Assembly: GCA_963930655.1 (NCBI GenBank)
Contig: OZ005610.1
Span: forward strand, 5,895,001 to 5,959,000
Length of the DNA stretch: 64,000 bases
From: Myrica gale
Taxonomy: Eukaryota > Streptophyta > Magnoliopsida > Fagales > Myricaceae
Direction of reading: 5' to 3'
Shown here: positions 23,112 to 33,732 of the stretch, piece after piece
Position numbering within the stretch: the stretch's first letter is position 1
Layout: each line of letters begins with the position of its first letter
Translations under genes and position numbers: made by a program
Notes under the pieces: model-generated
The model's database searches: none
What the model saw: only the letters and a program-made list of their open reading frames with translations
Told to the model about the DNA's origin: nothing

Positions 23112-25874
23112 ATGGCATCCACGCTCTGCTCCGGAGCCTCCTCGTCCTGGTGCATCGTCCCTGCCTCCGCACTTCGACGCCGTCTGCCCCTGGTCGGGCC
23201 GTTTTGTTTGCTCAGCTTTGGCCTCTCCAATCTTTGTCTCTCCAACAACTCTTCCCTCAAAACGGGTTGTGCTCAGTCTCTCGCTTTCTCCAATCTCTTA
23301 CGGTACGCACTGTAAGGATTATATATAATGGTTTTTATTAATTTGGTTTAATTATGATTTCCATTTATGTGTAAATTGCGTTTTATGGGGACGTTGGGTT
23401 TGCGTTTCAGAACGAGGTTTGGTGGCCAAACGCCAGCTAAGAGCGTTCATACTATCAGAATGGAAGGGAGTAGCAAAACTGTACCCAGCATTGTCGTCTA
23501 TGTCACGGTCCCCAACAAAGAACTTGGTTCGTGTTTTCCGATTTTGTCTCGAGTTTTTGCTCTTAAGGGTTGGGGATAAAGAACCCGAAGATGTGGTTTT
23601 TGTAGGTGATTGTAATTTCTAACTGAGTGTCATGAACCTCATGCTTTAGCTTTTGGATTGCATTTCTATTCACTTTATTAGATGTTTTAAAGTTGAGGGT
23701 CATTTCATTTGTCCGTTTGGCTTATAACTTGTTTTGAGGTTTCATTCTTCGGGTCCTCTGAAGAAACTGTTGACAGGATTCATTACGGTTTATATTGGCA
23801 GCTTAGCTTCTATGTAACACTATGTATTTGTGTAGTTGTATGTTTTAGCTCGCCTGCTGTAAGTTGGAAATTGTTGTCCTAACCTACTAACTTTTAAATT
23901 TGGGAAATGCACAATCTTTGTCTAGGTAAGAAGTTGGCTGAAAGTATTGTCAGGGAAAAACTTGCAGCATGTGTAAACCGAGTGCCAGGTATCCACTAGA
24001 TAGTTTTTTCTCTCAATTTAGGACATTGAATTCTATGTTTCTTGCTTTGGTAACTGGTGATTGAAAGGTTAATCAAGTGCATGGATTGACAAATTAAACG
24101 TTCTCTTTTTTGGTAAGGGCAGTTGCTTGTTTGAACGGGAGTTCTCCATTGAAGTTTTCAGGCTGACGTTTGTTGCATTCACTTTGGCTAAAATCTGGTC
24201 ACCTCAAGTACACACAACCAGGAATGCCTTTGATGTTTGATATCAAAAACTGTCAGCTGGGATTCTTCTGTCTATGGAAGTATTTCCGAAAAAGCTATCA
24301 TGGTTGAACTTTCTGAAATCTCCTGACCAAAATGGCCTTGGAAAAACTGGAGCTTTCAATGGATGATTTGAATGTCTTCATTCATTTCCAGTTATTATTA
24401 TTTTTTGATAAATAAGCCAATCTCATTAGAATTAGTGAAAACAGTACAAAGGACTATACCGAAGACATTAATCCAAACAAGAATGAAAATTCAGGAAATC
24501 AACAAAATCAACAAAGGGGGAACCAAGCACCGAGTTCACCCAAAGAAAAAGGACAAGACAAAAAGCACCCTGCAACCTATCCAAAGACAAAGAAACACCA
24601 TCAAAACATCTACTATTCCGTTCCCTCCATAGGCACCACCAAATACAATGAGGGATCATCCTCCAAATAGCCTTCGTGAAAGGATTTTTAAGCCTTCTCT
24701 TCCAGCACCACAGAACAACTTCCACATTTTCTGGCATAACCCATTGAAAGTTCACAATACGGAGAACATAGGACCACAACCCACTCACATAAGAACAATG
24801 CAGCAATCTTAATGGGGACATATACTAGTTTCTGGACATATCTTTTTATCTCTGCTTCAATCCCTTCTATTCTTGTCTCTTATTATTTAGCACCTCATCT
24901 CCCCCACCCCCTAAAAAAAACCGAAAAAAGAGGATCTCCACTTCTCCAATCAGATTTATTTATCTTGGATTGGCAGTTGAATATTATGGTTCTTTTGATT
25001 GATCTTGTGAACAATTGGCATAGTTGACTGTGCCCCTCGGCTTAGGTGGTGGTATCAGGGTGGAATTGGGTTGAGGTAGTTTTAGGTCACGATCATTGCA
25101 CGAGAGAGTAGTAGATGAAAAGAAGCGAGGGAATTTTTTTTTTTGAAATTGGTGTTTAAGTGTCCATTTTCTTGAGCAATGTTTATTTTGTGCTTACAGG
25201 TATCGAATCAGTGTATGAGTGGAAGGGAGAGGTATGGATTACATTTCTCTAATAATCAAGAACACCGTATGTGTACAAAGAAGAATGTATATCAACCTTC
25301 CCAGTCCTTTTGCTTATAATTTGAGTCTGGAGTGTTTTTGTGTTCTTGTATTTGCATAACCATGAATGACTCACGAATTACGACATATTTTCTAGGTTAG
25401 TACTCTTACTCTTGTATTGTGATTTGACAGATTCAAACTGATTCTGAGGAACTTCTAATCATCAAGACCAGGCAATCCCTTTTGGAAGCTCTCACAGAGC
25501 ATGTCAAGGCAAACCATGAATATGAGTAAGGCCAAGGCTTCTGTATTATAATTTCTTCTTAAGCATCGAGCTCAACAAAACAATTGGTAACATGAGGTAG
25601 ACATATGATAGTTTACATGTTATCGAGTAAACAATTGCAACTTATTACCTTCTTAGACTTTTGTCACCGTGTCTCTGTGAGGTATTTAATTGTTGCCTTC
25701 ATTCAGAGGAGTCTGAGAATTGAAGACCCCCTTGGGTGGAACTGACATTTTCTTTCCTTCCTCTAATGCTGTTTTTACCTTGTATCTCTCAGGGTGCCAG
25801 AAGTAATTGCTTTGTCCATCATGGGTGGTAGTCTCCCGTATCTAGAGTGGATTAAAAGCAGCACTAGGGACTGA
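23112..25874 (+). CDS. CUTA: CutA1-type protein, organelle-targeted
   Basis: CutA1 is a small trimeric protein linked to divalent-metal (copper) tolerance; the Arabidopsis form is plastidic. Exons: 23112-23302, 23411-23526, 23926-23988, 25200-25231, 25431-25525 and 25793-25874, giving 192 residues. The first 80 or so are a Ser/Arg-rich presequence with one hydrophobic stretch (PLVGPFCLLSFGLSNLCL). The domain begins VPSIVVYVTVPNKELGKKLA, then REKLAACVNRVPGIESVYEW, SEELLIIKTRQSLLEAL and NHEYEVPEVIALSIMGGS, covering all conserved CutA blocks. Exon phases agree and the stop is intact. Intron 3 (23989-25199) is enlarged by a LINE fragment. The 3' end converges with the 14-3-3 gene. Confidence 0.94.
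24390..24821 (-). mobile_element. 5'-truncated LINE fragment in CUTA intron 3
   Basis: The minus-strand frame 24468-24821 has the cysteine/tryptophan-rich tail typical of plant L1 reverse-transcriptase ORFs: LLHCSYVSGLWSYVLR, IVNFQWVMPENVE and MIPHCIWWCLWRERNSR. The T-rich tract at about 24390-24412 fits a minus-strand poly(A) end. Only the 3' part is present, as usual for LINE insertions. No clear target duplication was found. Confidence 0.8.
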
Positions 25875-27161
25875 TTTCCTAACTCATCACATGTTGATAA
25901 AGAAATGTAAGCATCTCTTGAGTCGCAGGAAACTCCCCTTTTATTGTACGTGCAGATTGGCTCTTTCTGGGGGTGTATATGTGTGTGTGACACTGCAGGT
26001 GCTTGTGGTACCCTCAAAATAAACAAACTTGTCATCTTTACAGTGTGGCAATAGAATTCGTCTCTGTTATGGTGTAGAAAGTACATTGGTATCTGTTTGT
26101 GGCTTCTTAAATGGGATAAGTTTTCTAGGCTTGCAGTCTGAAAAGAAGGAAAATGATACTTGCTGTGTGCCTTGCAGCTAGCCTATAGCCCATGGCACTA
26201 GGGATAACTTTGCAAGGAAATTATGGCAGCTTTTAACCATAAACAACTTCAGTACAATCGTTAAATAATGTATGCATGATGATGTTTCAATTGCACCTCC
26301 AAGCCCATAAACCGTGCAAAAATTTATGGAGGAAGGCTTCTTAACTAGGGTTTCTTACGAAATCATCAGGGTTCCTCGCGCCATATTGCATTGTATAGAC
26401 CTTGCCACGGCGCTCGAGAAGACTATAGACAGACAGTGGTGCGCCGTTATAATACTAATCACTGCTGCTATTAATATATTATCATTTTCTGTAGGTAAAA
26501 ATCATTGACAGCATAAAATCAAGCTCCGAGTTATCCTATCCTATCAAACTCACTAACTCAGCTCAGGATTTCACACTTCGGAGCCTTCACAAACGCCGAG
26601 GCCATCCCGAAAAGAGAATATTAAAAGGGAAAAGGTTTTGAAAAACAAGTGAGCAAAGGGAAAAGGATTTCAAACTTTTAAATGCAAATGCGGCCGCCGA
26701 GAGTACCACAATACTTTGACCCTTAGAGCAGGTACTAATCACAATAACATGCCGACCGTCGGCTTCCACGAACTGAGAAGTCAGGAACTTATTTTTCAAG
26801 GGAAAAAGTATCCTGTGAATAATATTATTTTGGGTTTTTTTTTATCAATAATACTCATTTATTCTTCGCTTCGACTGTATAAAATTTTTGGTTCCTACCA
26901 AGAAAAATGATCTGCTGCCATTAACCATAACAAACATGAATTTTGCATGATTATAGCTAGTACGTACTCTTATCAAATGCTACCCTTTCCAGACCAATTC
27001 ACAGAAGTCATAACAAATTCGGCCTGAGTAATGAAACATCGTGTTACGGGTTGATGCCCAGAATCTTCACAAAATTACACACTTTTAAACCACACAATGA
27101 CATTCGAAGTCCACCTCCTTCAGAAGAAGAATAGGACTGGTCAAGCTTACAACACTTAGTT
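25875..27161. other. Intergenic between convergent CUTA and 14-3-3
   Basis: Both gene ends point into this stretch, so parts at each side are 3' UTR. Short ORFs at 25775-26086 (minus) and 26314-26508 show no family features. Confidence 0.5.
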
Positions 27162-27280
27162 CTATGGCTCGTCTAATTGGTCCTGCAGGAAGACAAACAT
27201 TATCAACCGTCAGATCCTGACCACTTCCTTTATCTGATCACGAAGCTGATAATATTCTCTCCTTAAATGCATCAATAGCG

Positions 27281-27311
<31 letters not shown>

Positions 27312-29951
27312 GGTTTTTCGGCGGATTGGGGTGACTGACCTGTGCATCAGAAGTCCAAAGAGTGAGGTTGTCCCTTAAGAGCTGCATGATGAGGGTGCTG
27401 TCCTTGTATGATTCTTCTCCCAAAGTGTCTAGCTCAGCGATGGCCTCCTCAAATGCCTTAAACAAAAGGGAAAGCAATTCAGTGAGTTTTTAACGTTTTT
27501 ACATGGAGAATAAGGGCACAATTTTTATTCCAGATTGCTAAGGATAGCAAAAGAATACTGCTAAAGCCACAATTTTAAATAAAAAGTAAATATTCAACCA
27601 CTAAAATAGCTAGCTACCATGGCGAAATGTAAAGCTTCATGTGTATGACTTTCAGCAAGCTATTGTTGTTGGCATCTTGCAGAATGGTCTCATCTTATCA
27701 ACTACATATATAATCCTGAAAACCTATCACCAAGCATGAACTATATAAATAGATTACATTAAACTAGACTTCCAAACGGGTGATTTATCATTCAAGTCAC
27801 TCGAGATGAAGCACATGGGAAATTAACAAGTCACTGACAATTATGTTGCTAAGTATTGCAGGGAGAACAGACAACCCTCCTCCAGACACACAAAGGTTAC
27901 CACGGGAGTATAGATATACATCCTTTCTACATAACCAGCCTCATCAGTATCCCATTACTCAGGGTAAAAAAACATAAACTCTCCTATAGTCAGAAAGATT
28001 AGACCGAAACAGAATACAAGCTCCCAGCTGAGGCGCCAAGTGATGTAAAGTTATCAATGCTCTTCTACTAGACCAATATAAGTGATACCTGACATTTCAG
28101 GGTTCATAAATTTTTCCCAGGTAAGTGCAACCAGCATAAAGAAGCATAGCATCAAAATAGGTTGAGTTACCAAGATTTTATGAAATTAATGTGTATACTA
28201 TAGTACTCCCCCCCCCCCCCCCAAAGAGAAAAAAGATAACAAACATTATGTCAATGGCTCTAAGCTTGATGATACACAAGTCTAATCGTAAGTATACTGG
28301 AACCCAAGTTGTATGTATGTCATAACTTTGGAGGGGCCACTGCTCTTTTTATCAAAGGGCCTATGTGTACAAATAACCAATTTCTAGGCTAAGTTTCAGG
28401 CTTCCTACGACTTTGTTCCTTCGGTGGGTTGCAGGGATTGTGTGTGGGTGGGGAGGGCACTGGGGCCCAAGTAATCTTCCTAAATCTGTACATCAAAGTA
28501 CATGGCATGTGAGTCATTCAAAAACCAGTCTTGACAATGAATGTTCATATGAATCTTCTGTCCTTGGCTGAACGTGCTAAAATTAAAGGAAATGTAACCG
28601 TAATTTGAACAACACCTCCCCCCCTCCCTCCCAAAAAATAAAAGAGAATAAAACTGGACCCAACTAAACTAAACCGAATACCATTACTAGCTTACCTCTG
28701 CTGAATCATTCATCAAAACAAGAAAAAGCACTAAACGAAGAAAAATTTAGTTTGAGACAAGTGACGGGGATTGGTAATGAGGCAAACCTGTTTAGCCATG
28801 CTGCACGCTTTATCTGACTGATTGAGAATCTCGAAGTAGAAAACAGAGAAATTAAGCGCTAGGCCCAATCTTATTGGATGTGTTGGAGCTAGATCCACAA
28901 GCGCAATATCCTTAACAAGATCAAGAAACACCACATCAAAACTCCAACTCGATATCCGGAATAATTGCAACCCCAAATTTTAACTCTTGAGCCTAATAAA
29001 AAAAAGCACTGCGTCTTGAAAAGAAATCAAATTCCCAATTCACAGTAGTCATAAATTTTGTTCTTTAAGGAAACCAAGCAAAAATTCCCGACACTTCAAT
29101 TAACAGAGCCTAATTAAACTAGTACTTCACAACAGCCACACACACTTCGAAGTTCCGACAAAAAGCCAAGACTAAATCGAAAGTTTGACTTTTCGAAAGC
29201 GACTAAAATGGGGGGAAAGGGGAAAAAAAAGCAATCTTCAGTACTCACCGAGTCAAAACCCTAAAACTACAACTACCCAAGCACCCTCACTACTTTGGTT
29301 ATTTTCAGATCCTTCGTAGTTTGGATCTCAATTCAAGTCCAAAACACCTTTTAGAAAGAAAAGAAAAAAAAGCAAATCCAAGGTTTCCGCTTCGGCTTCG
29401 TTGTCCCATATTATTTCAGCAACCAAACAGAGTCCAAAGATCCACGAGAGTACCTGAGCAGCCTTGTACGCGAGCATGGTATCCTCAGCAGCGGCTTTCC
29501 TCTCATCCCCGACCTTGAACTCCGCCATGTACCTATGATAATCCCCCTTCATCTTCAAGTAAAAGACCTTGGACTCGCTGGTCGAGGCCGAGGGAACGAG
29601 ATTGGAGTCGAGGATCCTGAGAATGCTGGCGCAGACCTCGGAGAGCTCGGACTCGACCTTGGATCTATAGTCCTTGACTAGGACCACGTGCTCCTCGTTC
29701 TTGCGCCCTTCCTCCTTCTGCTCGATCGAGGAGACGATACGCCACGCGGCTCTGAGAGAGCCGATCACGTTCTTGTAGGCCACGGAGAGCAGGTTCCGCT
29801 CCTCCACTGTGAGCTCCGAGGCCGGGGTCGAGCTCAGCACCAGCTTCTGCATGAACTGGACCATCTCCTCGTATCGCTCAGCTTGCTCCGCCAGCTTGGC
29901 CAGGAACACATACTGGTTTCGGGTTAGGTTATCCGGAACCGTGGACGCCAT
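27162..29951 (-). CDS. GRF8: 14-3-3 protein, kappa/lambda type
   Basis: Phosphopeptide-binding adaptor that dimerises and regulates client proteins in cytosol and nucleus. Exons: 29951-29454 (166 residues), 28910-28788, 27456-27340 and 27182-27162 (six codons plus stop), giving 252 residues. Family blocks: [84 protein letters not shown] and [18 protein letters not shown]. Lys60 and the HRY of the groove are kept. [12 protein letters not shown] and the DQLDEP tail favour kappa/lambda. The kappa symbol rests partly on the neighbourhood, and GRF6 is possible. The start is the ATG at 29951; the frame runs further upstream without another ATG. Its leader is GA-rich. Confidence 0.93.
27283..27311. 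repeat. GA microsatellite in 14-3-3 intron 3
   Basis: A run of about 13 GA units lies some 30 bp downstream of the exon 3 donor on the transcribed strand, where it reads as CT. It lies within the intron. Confidence 0.85.
28208..28222. repeat. Poly-C run in 14-3-3 intron 2
   Basis: About 15 consecutive C, which reads as poly-G on the transcript. Length is uncertain in any assembly. Confidence 0.8.
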
Positions 29952-30652
29952 TGTCACTGGCAATCAGAGAGAGAGACAAAAAGAGAGAGTGAGGGAGAAT
30001 GTGAAGAGAGAGAGAGAGACGGGACAGTGTTCTTCTGTTCTGTGTATACTGGCGAAGAGGGATATGAGGGATCTGGTGTACGTGAGAGCACCATATTCTG
30101 AGTGGAAACGATGGCCGTTTCTTTCAGCGTTTCGTGATGATAATGATGAGGGAGTGAAAACGACACTACGAGAGCCGAGTGTTACATTTCTTCGTGTGTA
30201 ATTTTGTCACTTTTTTTTCCAGCAAAAAAAAAATGTCACTTTTTTGTGTCGTTTCTTTTTCGTCTTTTTCCTTAAAAGATTCTTTCGAAAAGGTTAGTCT
30301 GCGCCTCAGCGGAGATCATCGAAAAGGCGAAGCTTTTGGGCCTACTAAGACTTGGGCCTAATGGGGCTTTTCTGGGGATGTAGCAGATATGGACTCATAA
30401 AACCCTGCGTTTTGATAAGGAAGTGATTCGAAATTCACCAACGCCACGCCACGCCCATTTTCCACCTTCTGATGGCAAAAATACAAATTTCACTCGCCAT
30501 TTTTGCATTTTGTACCCTTTAAACTGTCCACATTCCTCTTTCTTATTCCTTCTGGTTGGCCTTCCCTTGCGTTTTCTTGATTTCATTTTCCCCAAACGGA
30601 GCTTAAAGTGCATAGCTCTCACGTTTTCCAGAGAGTTGGAACTTCTTCTGGG
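29952..30652. promoter_or_regulatory. Shared upstream region of 14-3-3 and PPR genes
   Basis: The two genes are divergent, with about 700 bp between the 14-3-3 ATG and the likely PPR leader. The 14-3-3 side is GA/CT-rich. ORFs here (for example 30395-30802 minus, 30423-30656 plus) lack family features. A bidirectional promoter is inferred, with no specific element seen. Confidence 0.4.
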
Positions 30653-31115
30653 ATGAAGGATGAGTCGGTCATGTTTTCTTCGGGCAAACAAAACACAGTT
30701 GCTAACCACTCGCTTCAGAAACGTAAATCCCTGAGGTAAGTTCCAAGTACACGCCTTTCTAAATTCTAGATTAGCGAAGACGGTTCCTAGGATTTTACCC
30801 ACGGATTCTTTGCATATATTATGTTAGATTTTCATTGTTGATGATTTGATTCGATACAAACTATTATTTGTGAGGCGAAAATTTTCATGGCGGCATTCAT
30901 CCTACTCGCTGTGATGTTTGATTAGTTGTTGAAATACAAGAGCAGGCCACTGCTTGAAAATTGGTTCTTCATATCAAGCTCTACTTTCTGGGGCATTCCA
31001 TAAAATTAGTTGCTGTAAAGAATAACAACTAATAGACTCTCAGCTTCTTCTTCAGATGACGCGCCCCAATGAAAGCAGCGACAGATTTCATCAGTTTTCT
31101 GGCAGCATCTTTTAG
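30653..31115 (+). promoter_or_regulatory. Spliced PPR leader with two upstream ORFs
   Basis: CTGAG|GTAAGTTCC at 30735/30736 is a strong donor and TTCTTCTTCAG ends at 31055, so a 320-bp leader intron is likely. In the spliced product the ORF from ATG 30653 (28 codons) ends at TGA one base past the junction. That TGA overlaps a second upstream ATG (31056) whose 19-codon ORF runs over the main start at 31069 and stops at 31113-31115. Both would reduce translation of the PPR protein if this leader is used. Confidence 0.5.
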
Positions 31116-32661
31116 TAGGCACCGCTGTTTCTCCTCTTCTCCTCCGTCACCATTGTCATCTTCACTTCCATGGATCTCTCCTCTTCGATTGTCAAAAGCC
31201 ACCTTGCCCAAACCGGACCCTCCACCAGAAACAACTACTGCCTCTGTGGAGAGGAAACGCAAGTATATCTCTCACGAATCTGCCATCAACTTAATCAAAC
31301 GTGAGAGAGATCCGCAACATGCCCTAGAAATATTTAACATGGTAGCAGAGCAAAAAGGTTTTAATCAAAATTGTGCCACCTATGCAACTATCCTTGACAA
31401 GCTTGCCCGGTCCAAGAAGTTTCAAGCCGTTGATGCAGTTCTTCTTCAAATGACTTATGAAACTTGCAAACTTCATGAAGGTATATTCCTCAACCTCATG
31501 AAGCATTTTTCAAAATGCTCTATGCATGAAAGAGTGCTTGAAATGTTTTGTACAATCCATACAGTTGTTCGCGAAAAGCCCTCTCTCAAAGCAATTAGCA
31601 CTTGTCTCAATCTCCTAGTGGAATCAAACCAGATTGATTTGACTCGAAAGTTTCTTCTCCATTTAAGGAAGAGACTCAAATTTAAGCCAAATACCTGCAT
31701 TTTTAACATCTTGATTAAGCACCATTGTAAGAACAAGGATCTTGAATCGGCACTTGAAGTTGTTAATGAAATGAAAAGTTCAAGGATTTCGTATCCTAAT
31801 TTGATTACATATTCCACCCTGATGGGTGGTCTTTGTCAAAGTGGAAGACTGAAAGAAGCTATTGAACTGTTCGAGGAAATGGTCTCGAAGGATCAGGTCT
31901 TGCCCGATGCCCTAACATACAATGTATTGATCAATGGGTTTTGCCATGCGGGGAAACTTGATCGGGCTAGAAAGATTTTGGTATTCATGAGGAACAATGG
32001 ATGCAATCCAAACATATTCAATTACTCAACCCTGATGAATGGGTTCTGTAAGGAGAGTAGACTGCTAGAGGCCATGGAGGTTTTTGATGAGATGAAGAGC
32101 TTCGGTCTGAAACCCGATACAGTTAGCTACACTACTTTGATCAATTGTTTCTGTAGGGCTGGTAAAATCGATGAAGCCACAGAGTTGCTTGAAGAGATGA
32201 AAGAAAGAGAATGCAGAGCCGATGCTGTAACTTTCAATGTGTTACTTGGAGGGCTGTGCAGAGAAGGAAGGTTTGAGGAGGCTCTTGGTATGCTTGAGAA
32301 ACTTCCTCGTGATGGTGTTTATCTGAACAAAGCAAGTTACAGGATAGTGTTGAATTTCTTGTGCCAAAAAAGTGAGTTGAGCAAGGCCATGGAATTGTTG
32401 TTTTTAATGCTGGGTAGGGGATTTCTGCCACATTACGCTACTTCAAATGAGTTGCTGGTTCGCCTTAGTAAGGCTGGAATGGCAGCTGATGCAGCTTCAG
32501 CGTTGTCTGGATTGGTGGATATGGGGTTTAAACCAGAACCTGAATCATGGGTTCATATGCTGGAATTGATTTGCAGAGAGAGGAGGCTGTTGTCCGCATT
32601 TCAACTTCTTGATGAGTTGGCTGTTAAAGAGCTTGGATTCCATAACTGTCTCGTCAACTAA
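31069..32661 (+). CDS. P-class pentatricopeptide repeat protein
   Basis: RNA-binding protein of the PPR family, which acts on organellar transcripts; the exact target is unknown. A single uninterrupted coding exon of 530 residues, usual for PPR genes. The N-terminus (MKAATDFISFLAASFSRHR, then Ser/Pro-rich) fits a mitochondrial or plastid presequence. About ten to twelve P motifs of 35-36 residues run from about residue 95 to the end, for example TYNVLINGFCHAGKLDRARK and NYSTLMNGFCKESRLLEAME. No E, E+ or DYW extension, so direct C-to-U editing is not expected. The closest relative I recall is the Arabidopsis At5g18475 group; this is from memory. Intact start and stop. Confidence 0.93.
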   Translation: MKAATDFISFLAASFSRHRCFSSSPPSPLSSSLPWISPLRLSKATLPKPDPPPETTTASVERKRKYISHESAINLIKRERDPQHALEIFNMVAEQKGFNQNCATYATILDKLARSKKFQAVDAVLLQMTYETCKLHEGIFLNLMKHFSKCSMHERVLEMFCTIHTVVREKPSLKAISTCLNLLVESNQIDLTRKFLLHLRKRLKFKPNTCIFNILIKHHCKNKDLESALEVVNEMKSSRISYPNLITYSTLMGGLCQSGRLKEAIELFEEMVSKDQVLPDALTYNVLINGFCHAGKLDRARKILVFMRNNGCNPNIFNYSTLMNGFCKESRLLEAMEVFDEMKSFGLKPDTVSYTTLINCFCRAGKIDEATELLEEMKERECRADAVTFNVLLGGLCREGRFEEALGMLEKLPRDGVYLNKASYRIVLNFLCQKSELSKAMELLFLMLGRGFLPHYATSNELLVRLSKAGMAADAASALSGLVDMGFKPEPESWVHMLELICRERRLLSAFQLLDELAVKELGFHNCLVN

Positions 32662-33732
32662 GCAACAAGAGTATCTGTTTCCTTGGTGTGGCAGAAAATG
32701 CTGATGAAAGTAAGTACAGATAAGCTGAGGAAATGAAAAGGCTGATGCCTTTTTGATCGATTTTTCAGTCATGAGATGGTATTGGTTTCTGCTGTCAACT
32801 GAAAGTATTTGTCTGTAGCAACAAGAGAAGCTCAGTCTTGGTGCTTTCTTCAGAGCTTAAGTTACCTGACCAAGTTTTGTAGCACAACAAATTAACTGCT
32901 GTATCAATTTATTAATTTCATTGAACTCTTTATCAGTGTATTTTTTACAATCTCTGTTGAAGTTGTCATGAAATGAAAAGAAGCACAATCTATTTGAAGA
33001 TCCAATAATTTCTTGCGAACCGCCAGGGTTCTTGAGTTTAGCATAAACTTTTTCATTTGTCGGATTTGTAATCATATGGACTGAGACCGAGAGATTTCGA
33101 ACACGAATATATCTAATACGAAAATTCAAAACACCATACGCAACAATAGTTTCTGACTGAGTGAAACCATGTACTAGTGCTTCCATATAAATTCTCTCAG
33201 AGATGTTTCGCTCAGACAGTAGTCAACAGAGTTACAGAAGGTCCCCTACTTACGGGCGTGCCTGGGATCACCAACAGGTCACAGCCAAAACCCCTTTATA
33301 AGTTCGAACCAGCAGTCGCCAATCAACAATAGGAGGGGCTATGGAGCTGCCCGACTCCTGGAAGATCGCAGGCAAAAAACTAAAATAGCAGTTTAGATAG
33401 AAATGAAAAGCTCTGCAGTCTACAAATGTCGTTTTTTTATTCTCTGTTCTTAGGGGGTATATATAAACAAGGGGATAGATAGTCGACAAAGCTCCAAGGT
33501 GGGCAGGATAAGATACTATACAAGACTTCGGTACGCCTGCCGTTTTGTACAGGAGCAAACATGATATTAGCCAACACCCCCCTTCTCTCCTCTCGTCTGA
33601 AAAACAAAAACCACATCCAGACACCGGTGATTGGCCCCAACTATGCTGCTTGAAGTGCTGAAAAGTATATGCCAGGCACCACGAAAGCTTGTCCAGGATA
33701 TACTGAATGATATCTGTGCATGTTGTCTCCGC
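32662..33732. other. Intergenic between convergent PPR and J-protein genes
   Basis: Both 3' ends enter this stretch. A 109-codon minus-strand ORF (32857-33186) has no family features and overlaps the likely PPR 3' UTR. No gene is supported. Confidence 0.45.

Noticed and set aside
24372-24632. Plus-strand 86-codon ORF in CUTA intron 3
   Set aside because: It is the antisense reading of the LINE fragment.
32857-33186. 109-codon minus-strand ORF with an ATG
   Set aside because: It has no family features, overlaps the likely PPR 3' UTR in antisense, and is of a length expected by chance in plant DNA.
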